Shown piece by piece: positions 5,868 to 10,574 of a stretch of 10,574 nucleotides of DNA. Within the stretch, counting starts at the first letter, position 1. Each line of letters opens with the position of its first letter. The DNA is taken from the NCBI GenBank assembly GCA_905369775.1, contig CAJPJR010000066.1, forward strand, positions 1 to 10,574, in the 5' to 3' direction. The position numbers and the translations under genes were made by a program. Below the pieces are notes generated by a model that saw only the letters and a program-made list of their open reading frames with translations, had not been told where the DNA came from and ran no database searches. This stretch comes from Prevotellaceae bacterium UBA1746 (GTDB lineage: Bacteria > Bacteroidota > Bacteroidia > Bacteroidales > Bacteroidaceae).

Positions 5868-8800
5868 CTACATGGTCAAATCGACGGGTTCCACTCGACC
5901 GGCATAGACATACCAAACGTAACCGCGCACGTTGCTGCGTCCCATTCGGGAGAGCAAATGGCAATAGTGCTGCACTTGCTCGTGATGGCGCCGATGCGGT
6001 GCGCCAAATTTGTAGTCAATGACCACCGTTTCGCCGTTGCGTTCCATGACGCGGTCGGGGCGCTGGGGCGTGTTTCCCTTGCGTAGGATGTTTTGTTCGC
6101 GATGTAAGGTCCACGATCCGTCGAACCACTCGCGGGCCACGGGATGCGAGAGCGCTTCGGTGAGTTGTTGGACGATGGTTTCGGGCTTGGCGTTGTCCAC
6201 CAAGCGGCCTTCTGCCGCAAAACGCTCGACAGCATCGACGACTTGGTCGGCGCTTTCCACATTTTCGAGGATGGCATGCAGCATTTCCCCGCGTCTGCGC
6301 GCCTCCAATTGCTCAATTTCCCCACTCGTGTCGGCGTCTTCCAAAAGGCGCGCGTTGAAAAGGTGAGCACTGTTGGACTGCACCACCTGCACCTTGCGCG
6401 CATTGAGCGTGTAGTGCACGGATTCGGCCTCGGGGTCGAAGAGTAGCGGATTGGTTCGCTCCTTCTTTTTGCCACCGGTTTCGCACTCGAGATGAGAAGG
6501 CTCCCCCCATTCGAAAAGCAGTTCGCCGTCGGCGGCAAAAGCCGGCGCCGTGTCAGCCTTTCCGTCGTTGGCCTCGTCGCCTTCCGGCATCTTTCCTCTT
6601 TCGGCCTTCAACAGATAGGGACTCCACTCGGGTTCGTCGATCACGGCGCGCCTCAATGCGCCGGCCAGCACTTCGCGGAAGGTGTTACTGTCCTTGTAGG
6701 GCGCAATGACTACGATGTTCTGGCGCGGACGAGTGAAGGCAACGTAGCCGATGTTGAGACTTTCGATGCGCCGACTGATGTGCTCATCGAAATAGTGCGA
6801 GGCATAGATACTTTTGGCGGTTTGTTTGCCGAGCGGGATGGGGAGGAGGGGAATTTCGTTGTAGGGCGCTTCGTTCGGCTCCACCCACAAAATGTCGCTG
6901 CCCCGATCCTCTTCGATTTTCCAATTGCAATAGGGAATGAAAACGGTGTGGAAATCGAGACCTTTCGACTTGTGAATGGTGAGAATGCGCACGCCCTTGG
7001 CAGCGGCAGAGGGGATGCTCTGTTCGTGTAGCTTCTCGTCCCAGTATTTCAGGAAGGTGGCGATGTCGGGAATGTTCTCTTCGAGGAAGGTGATCACGGC
7101 ATCCAAAAAAGCGTAGAGATATGGCGCTTGCCCCTTTTGTGCATTGAGTGCAAAGAGCTCTACGATTTGTTCTACGAGTTCGTAGAACGGCACATTGCGG
7201 TAGAACTCGCCCTGCCATTGGTGGATTTTTTCGAACACCTCGGCGTGTTGCTCCGCCGAACAGTGGGCTTCGACGTAGGCACGCGCCACTCCGTCGTCGG
7301 CATGCAGGATCAAACGGAGCGTGTGCACGATGGTTTGCACCGCGGGCGAGGCTTCCAGCAGAAAAGCCTCGTCAGACATGAGCTGGATGGGGTCTCTCCG
7401 GAAGTATTCGTGGTCGGAGAGCGACTCGAAGAAGGACAACACTTGCTGGGCTTCGGCTTTTACGCGGACGAGGATGGCCATTTTGTCATAGGGCACCCCC
7501 GCTTGGCGCATACGGACGATTTGTTCCGCCAGCTCGTGCTCCACTTCTTGTTCTTCGGCAGCGGCCAATTCCTCCTCACTCTCAGTTTCGCTCTGCGCTG
7601 CGGGCTTGGGCAAGACATGAATGCGCACGAAACCGCCGGCATTGTGCTGTTGCTGCGCCACTTCGCGCTCGTCATAGAGTTTGGTGAGGAGTTGTGTTTC
7701 ATCTAATCCATCGCGATCGAGCACTTGTGCCGCCCGCACGAAGAGCGCATTGTTGAATCGCACAATGCGTTCGCCACTTCTGTAGTTGCGTTCCAGGTGC
7801 TTGATCTCGGTGTACTCGTCGTCGGTGAAACGTGCGAGGGCGTTCCAGTCTCCCCCACGCCAACGGTAGATCCCCTGCTTGACGTCACCCACAATCATAC
7901 TACTGTTGTCAGTCGAAGCGGTTTCGCAAAAAAGGTGACGGAGGTTGGCCCACTGCAGCCGCGAGGTGTCCTGAAACTCGTCGATCATGATGTGCCGGAA
8001 GTTCGTGCCCGCGCGTTCAAACACGAACGACACTTCGTCGGTGCCCACGAGTTTGTGAAAAAGCAAGGGGGTGTAGGCCAGCATGAAGGCGTTGCTTTCG
8101 CGATTGATGGCGCGTACCTCTTTGTCGATGGTGTCCAACAGGCGAAGCGGGTTGAGGTTTTTGGTGCTCAATTCGCAGGAATTGATGCAGATCAGCCCCT
8201 CTTCTGTTTTTTGCCGAAAGGCCGCAAAATCAGCTGCGATACTTTCGACCCATCCATTGCGTGCGCCGAGGAATTTCTTAGTGATTTTATCGGTCGGCTT
8301 CGCAATAAAAGCGTCGATCGTCTGGGTTACCACATCGCCCACTGATTTATTCTTGCCAAAATCCCAATCGATGTATTTTTTCAAGAAGTCCTGGAAAGAT
8401 TTCTTCCCATATTTCAATACCCCGTAGCCATCTTTGTCGGCGCTGATACGGGCGTCGAGCACTTCGGCCTCGCGCCGAATCAGCTGTTGCGCCTGCTCTT
8501 TGTGTTGATTGATGTGGTTTCGATAACCATTCACCACAGCACTGCTGAGCGGGAGCGCGCGAAGCCGGTCGGCATTGGTCATATAGGCCTCTTTCGTGAG
8601 TTCTTCGGCCAAGGCATTGAGGGGGTAACTGACATTCCAGCTCTTCGATTCCTCCAAACGCTGCTCCACGAAACGTGTGACCCACTCCAATTCGAGCGAT
8701 CCCGGGCGCAATTCGCGCAACATCTTCTCGACCGCGCGGCTCGTCGTGTTCTTGTCGTTGAGTTCCACGCGAAAGCCGGCCGACAACCCGAGGTCGTGTG

Positions 8801-9194
8801 CTAAGGAGGTGAGCATCGACTGGAAAAAAGAGTCGATGGTCATGACGCGGAAGTGGTCATAGCCGTGCAAAATCTGGTGTAATGTTTGCCGGGCGCAGTC
8901 ACGGATCTGCTGATCGCCGAGGGGCTGCGTGAGCCGATCGCGCACGGCGCAGAGAATCCCCACCTTCGTGAGGTCGTCGACGTAGGCCAACTCGAAAAGA
9001 TACTGCAAGATGCGCTCCTTCATCTCGTTGGTGGCCTTTTTGGTAAAGGTGATGGCCAACTGATGTCGGTGCGCATTGTCGACAGGATGGAAGTCGTTGA
9101 GCAGATTGGCGATGAATTCGGCCGCCAACGTGAACGTCTTTCCCGATCCTGCCGAGGCCTTATATACGCGTATGGGTTTGGCGTCTGAGGTCAT
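5868..9194 (-). CDS. addA: AddA/RecB-like UvrD-family helicase-nuclease
   Basis: A 1108-residue protein of the AddA/RecB type, which unwinds and trims DNA from double-strand breaks to prepare recombination. The superfamily 1 helicase motifs are all visible: Walker A ASAGSGKT (13-20), motif Ia AITFTKKATNEMKERI (47-62), Walker B DEFQDT (405-410), motif III GDVKQGIYRWRGGD (436-449), motif IV LERNYRS (467-473), motif V ILTIHKSKGLDF (737-748) and motif VI VAFTRPRQ (818-825). The C-terminal RecB-family nuclease also looks intact: H973 in GEMLHAILE, D1047 in RPDRV, D1060 and K1062 in VIDYKFG, and QVQHY (1073-1077). An acidic Glu-rich segment occupies about 535-553. I chose the ATG at 9194, which overlaps the lipoprotein stop as TGATG, over the TTG one codon upstream. 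AddA normally works with AddB, often encoded beside it; no addB is present here, so it must lie elsewhere if it exists. Two terminators follow. Confidence 0.92.
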   Translation of the reverse strand: MTSDAKPIRVYKASAGSGKTFTLAAEFIANLLNDFHPVDNAHRHQLAITFTKKATNEMKERILQYLFELAYVDDLTKVGILCAVRDRLTQPLGDQQIRDCARQTLHQILHGYDHFRVMTIDSFFQSMLTSLAHDLGLSAGFRVELNDKNTTSRAVEKMLRELRPGSLELEWVTRFVEQRLEESKSWNVSYPLNALAEELTKEAYMTNADRLRALPLSSAVVNGYRNHINQHKEQAQQLIRREAEVLDARISADKDGYGVLKYGKKSFQDFLKKYIDWDFGKNKSVGDVVTQTIDAFIAKPTDKITKKFLGARNGWVESIAADFAAFRQKTEEGLICINSCELSTKNLNPLRLLDTIDKEVRAINRESNAFMLAYTPLLFHKLVGTDEVSFVFERAGTNFRHIMIDEFQDTSRLQWANLRHLFCETASTDNSSMIVGDVKQGIYRWRGGDWNALARFTDDEYTEIKHLERNYRSGERIVRFNNALFVRAAQVLDRDGLDETQLLTKLYDEREVAQQQHNAGGFVRIHVLPKPAAQSETESEEELAAAEEQEVEHELAEQIVRMRQAGVPYDKMAILVRVKAEAQQVLSFFESLSDHEYFRRDPIQLMSDEAFLLEASPAVQTIVHTLRLILHADDGVARAYVEAHCSAEQHAEVFEKIHQWQGEFYRNVPFYELVEQIVELFALNAQKGQAPYLYAFLDAVITFLEENIPDIATFLKYWDEKLHEQSIPSAAAKGVRILTIHKSKGLDFHTVFIPYCNWKIEEDRGSDILWVEPNEAPYNEIPLLPIPLGKQTAKSIYASHYFDEHISRRIESLNIGYVAFTRPRQNIVVIAPYKDSNTFREVLAGALRRAVIDEPEWSPYLLKAERGKMPEGDEANDGKADTAPAFAADGELLFEWGEPSHLECETGGKKKERTNPLLFDPEAESVHYTLNARKVQVVQSNSAHLFNARLLEDADTSGEIEQLEARRRGEMLHAILENVESADQVVDAVERFAAEGRLVDNAKPETIVQQLTEALSHPVAREWFDGSWTLHREQNILRKGNTPQRPDRVMERNGETVVIDYKFGAPHRRHHEQVQHYCHLLSRMGRSNVRGYVWYVYAGRVEPVDLTM

Positions 9195-9700
9195 CAATGT
9201 TTGTTTTTTCCGAAGCGATAAACGGTTGTCTGTCCCTTGGCCACCAGGCTGTCGGCGTCCAATTTGAGGATCTCGACGGGCTCTTCACCATTCGAACGAG
9301 GAAGCAATAACTGCCCGTTCACGATTTTGAACCCACTGCGCACCACTTGTTTCAACAGAGTGAGGTTGATTGCGATGGCCAATGCGGTGCCGTTGTCGGT
9401 GGTGGTGAGGGCGTATGCATTGCCCGGCGTCAAATCGCCGTAAATTTGGGCCGATGTTCCGTCGTTGTGGGTCCGCACGAGTTGCACTTCGCGGCCGTCG
9501 GCTGTTTTCACCGCGAAAGTGCTCATGCCCCAATCGTCGGTTGCAGTGCCATAGAGCGTGGAATCTGCGACCGGCTTGGCGTCTGCCGATGTTTCGGTGC
9601 GCTCCACCTCACCCGATGTGGCGCTGTCGTTCTTCCGGCTTGTGCAAGCCGTGAAAAAAAGGAGGGAGATTGTTGCAAAAAACAGGAGGCTTTTCTTCAT
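9194..9700 (-). CDS. Small lipoprotein of unknown function, coupled to addA
   Basis: A 168-residue predicted lipoprotein: MKKS n-region, hydrophobic core 5-16, lipobox FTAC with Cys19, then a polar Ser/Thr/Glu-rich tether to about residue 45. The start at 9700 gives this canonical signal peptide; the frame continues 14 codons further upstream, but that stretch would spoil it. The mature domain alternates short strands and turns (STLYGTATDDWGMSTFAVKT, QLVRTHNDG, TPGNAYALTTTDNGTALAIAINL), suggesting a small beta-rich fold; I do not recognise a family. Its stop TGA shares a base with the addA ATG, so the two are probably co-transcribed and translationally coupled. A cell-envelope lipoprotein and a cytoplasmic DNA-repair enzyme have no obvious shared task, so the pairing may reflect only shared expression. 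A probable promoter lies at 9720-9727. Confidence 0.85.
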   Translation of the reverse strand: MKKSLLFFATISLLFFTACTSRKNDSATSGEVERTETSADAKPVADSTLYGTATDDWGMSTFAVKTADGREVQLVRTHNDGTSAQIYGDLTPGNAYALTTTDNGTALAIAINLTLLKQVVRSGFKIVNGQLLLPRSNGEEPVEILKLDADSLVAKGQTTVYRFGKNKH

Positions 9701-9719
9701 AATCTGGGAAGTTTTGTGG

Positions 9720-9727
9720 CGAATGTA
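9720..9727 (-). promoter_or_regulatory. Probable -7 box for the lipoprotein-addA operon
   Basis: On the - strand TACATTCG matches TAnnTTTG at five of the six fixed positions and ends 19 bases before the lipoprotein ATG, which would give a short leader. No TTTG is found at the expected -33 spacing (the nearest are 14 and 25 bases upstream), so support is moderate at best. Confidence 0.35.
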
Positions 9728-9818
9728 CGACTTTCGCAGCACAAAGTGAGCGCAAAAGCCGAAAAACTCTCACTCACAGCAAAATATTAGGCAGAAAAGT
9801 GGTGCATCTCAAAAAAAA

Positions 9819-9836
9819 CGCCTACATTTGCAGGCG
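9819..9836 (+). promoter_or_regulatory. rpsA promoter -7 box inside a short inverted repeat
   Basis: A perfect Bacteroidetes -7 box TACATTTG at 9823-9830, directly after a run of eight A (9811-9818). No TTTG is present 19-21 bases upstream, so the A tract may compensate. The box lies within the inverted repeat CGCCT (9819-9823) and AGGCG (9832-9836), which could be an operator or chance. Transcription should start near 9837, leaving a leader of about 145 bases before rpsA. Confidence 0.65.
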
Positions 9837-9843
9837 ATTCATA

Positions 9844-9893
9844 GCGCGACATCCCGTCGCGCCCGAATTTCCCCGTCGCGCCACGATACGGCG
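9844..9893 (+). promoter_or_regulatory. Structured rpsA leader with two alternative hairpins
   Basis: GCGCGAC (9844-9850) can pair perfectly with GTCGCGC at 9856-9862 (five-base loop) or with a second copy of the same heptamer at 9875-9881. The two copies sit in an 11-base direct repeat CCCGTCGCGCC (9853-9863 and 9872-9882). When the first copy is used, the second can instead form CGCC/GGCG (9879-9882 with 9890-9893). It lies in the predicted transcribed leader of rpsA, so a role in S1 autoregulation is possible, by analogy with the E. coli rpsA leader. No similarity to a known RNA family is claimed. Confidence 0.4.
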
Positions 9894-9981
9894 AGCGCAG
9901 CCCTCTTTCTCCAATATGGGACACTCGAGCGCGGCCGGCGAGGATCGTTTTTTATCCACATTTATCAACCAACTAACATTA

Positions 9982-10574
9982 ATGGAGAATCTTAAAAACG
10001 TTGCACCTCTCGCAGATTTCGATTGGGATGCATTTGAAAACGGCACTGTTGCCACCGGTGAAAACCATCAGGCTACCGAAGCGGCTTACGAAAAGACGCT
10101 CAACAACGTGCACGAAAACGAAGTGGTGGAAGGTGAAGTTACCGACATCACCAAGCGCGAAGTGGTGGTTCGCATCGGCTCGAAGAGTGACGGCGTTATT
10201 CCCGCCAACGAATTCCGCTACAATCCCGAACTCAAGATCGGTGACAAAGTAGAGGTCTACGTAGAAAATCTCGAAGACAAGAAGGGTCAGCTCATTCTCT
10301 CGCACAAGAAGGCTCGCGCAAGCAAGTCGTGGGAGCGCATCAACCAGGCTCTCGAGAACAAAGAGATCATTAAGGGCTACATCAAGTGCCGTACGAAGGG
10401 CGGTATGATCGTTGATGTCTTCGGCATCGAGGCATTCCTTCCCGGTTCGCAGATCGATGTGAAGCCTATTCGCGACTATGACGTTTACGTCGGCCAGACG
10501 CTCGACTTCCAGGTGGTGAAAATCAACCAGGAGTACAAGAACGTTGTGGTTAGCCACAAGGCGCTCATCGAAGC
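9982..10574 (+). CDS. rpsA: 30S ribosomal protein S1, 5' part
   Basis: The frame is open from the ATG at 9982 to the window edge (197 full codons), and the rest lies beyond. After an acidic N-terminal extension (residues 1 to about 46, MENLKNVAPLADFDWDAFEN) comes a first S1 (OB-fold) domain at about 47-110 (VVEGEVTDITKREVVVRIGSKSDGVIP, ending in GQLILSHKKA), then a second at about 128-193 (IIKGYIKCRTKGGMIVDVFGIEAFLPGSQID, ending in VVVSHKAL). S1 binds mRNA on the small ribosomal subunit and helps translation start, which matters especially here because starts lack Shine-Dalgarno sequences; the rpsA start itself is preceded by A/T-rich ACTAACATTA. The N-terminus matches Bacteroidales S1 proteins as I know them. 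It is transcribed away from the lipoprotein-addA operon, from its own promoter with a long structured leader. Confidence 0.97.
   Translation, partial: MENLKNVAPLADFDWDAFENGTVATGENHQATEAAYEKTLNNVHENEVVEGEVTDITKREVVVRIGSKSDGVIPANEFRYNPELKIGDKVEVYVENLEDKKGQLILSHKKARASKSWERINQALENKEIIKGYIKCRTKGGMIVDVFGIEAFLPGSQIDVKPIRDYDVYVGQTLDFQVVKINQEYKNVVVSHKALIE

Noticed and set aside
9195..9197. A TTG start for addA one codon upstream
   Set aside because: The ATG at 9194 is directly next to it and gives the standard TGATG overlap with the lipoprotein stop.
9924..9953. A hairpin (CTCG/CGAG) followed by six T in the rpsA leader, resembling an attenuator
   Set aside because: The stem has only four sure pairs with a poorly paired interior, too weak to call a terminator or attenuator.

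Overview
The window looks like core chromosome from a Bacteroidetes bacterium, most likely order Bacteroidales and perhaps near Prevotellaceae. Four things point there: promoter -7 boxes of the TAnnTTTG type, starts without Shine-Dalgarno sequences, a phosphoglycerate kinase with a long insertion after LRF, and an S1 protein N-terminus typical of the group. No mobile element, tRNA, rRNA, CRISPR array or phage gene was seen.

Layout: (1) 1-631, + strand, is the C-terminal half of an RlmI-type 23S rRNA methyltransferase, followed by a bidirectional terminator (716-754) shared with the convergent gene. (2) 835-3021, - strand, is a 728-residue TPR protein with a large unrecognised N-terminal part. 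(3) 3175-4059, - strand, is a lipoprotein resembling an ABC-transporter substrate-binding protein, with no transporter genes beside it. (4) 4071-4120 is a long near-perfect palindrome between that gene and pgk. (5) 4151-5398, - strand, is phosphoglycerate kinase. (6) 5399-5867 is intergenic and holds a textbook Bacteroidetes promoter for pgk, a leader of about 175 nt with a possible arginine-rich short ORF, and two tandem terminators of the upstream operon. (7) 5868-9194, - strand, is an AddA/RecB-type helicase-nuclease. (8) 9194-9700, - strand, is a small lipoprotein whose stop codon overlaps the addA start (TGATG). (9) 9701-9981 is a divergent control region. (10) 9982 to the end, + strand, is the start of rpsA (ribosomal protein S1), behind a structured leader of about 145 nt.

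The genes serve separate housekeeping roles: rRNA modification, glycolysis, double-strand-break repair and translation. The only tight operon is lipoprotein-addA. Tandem terminators insulate it from pgk; pgk may read through into the binding-protein lipoprotein and TPR genes. I see no new multi-gene system. The most interesting material is non-coding or of unknown function: the rpsA leader with two alternative pairings, the pgk leader with its basic short ORF, the pgk-distal palindrome, and the lipoprotein coupled to addA.
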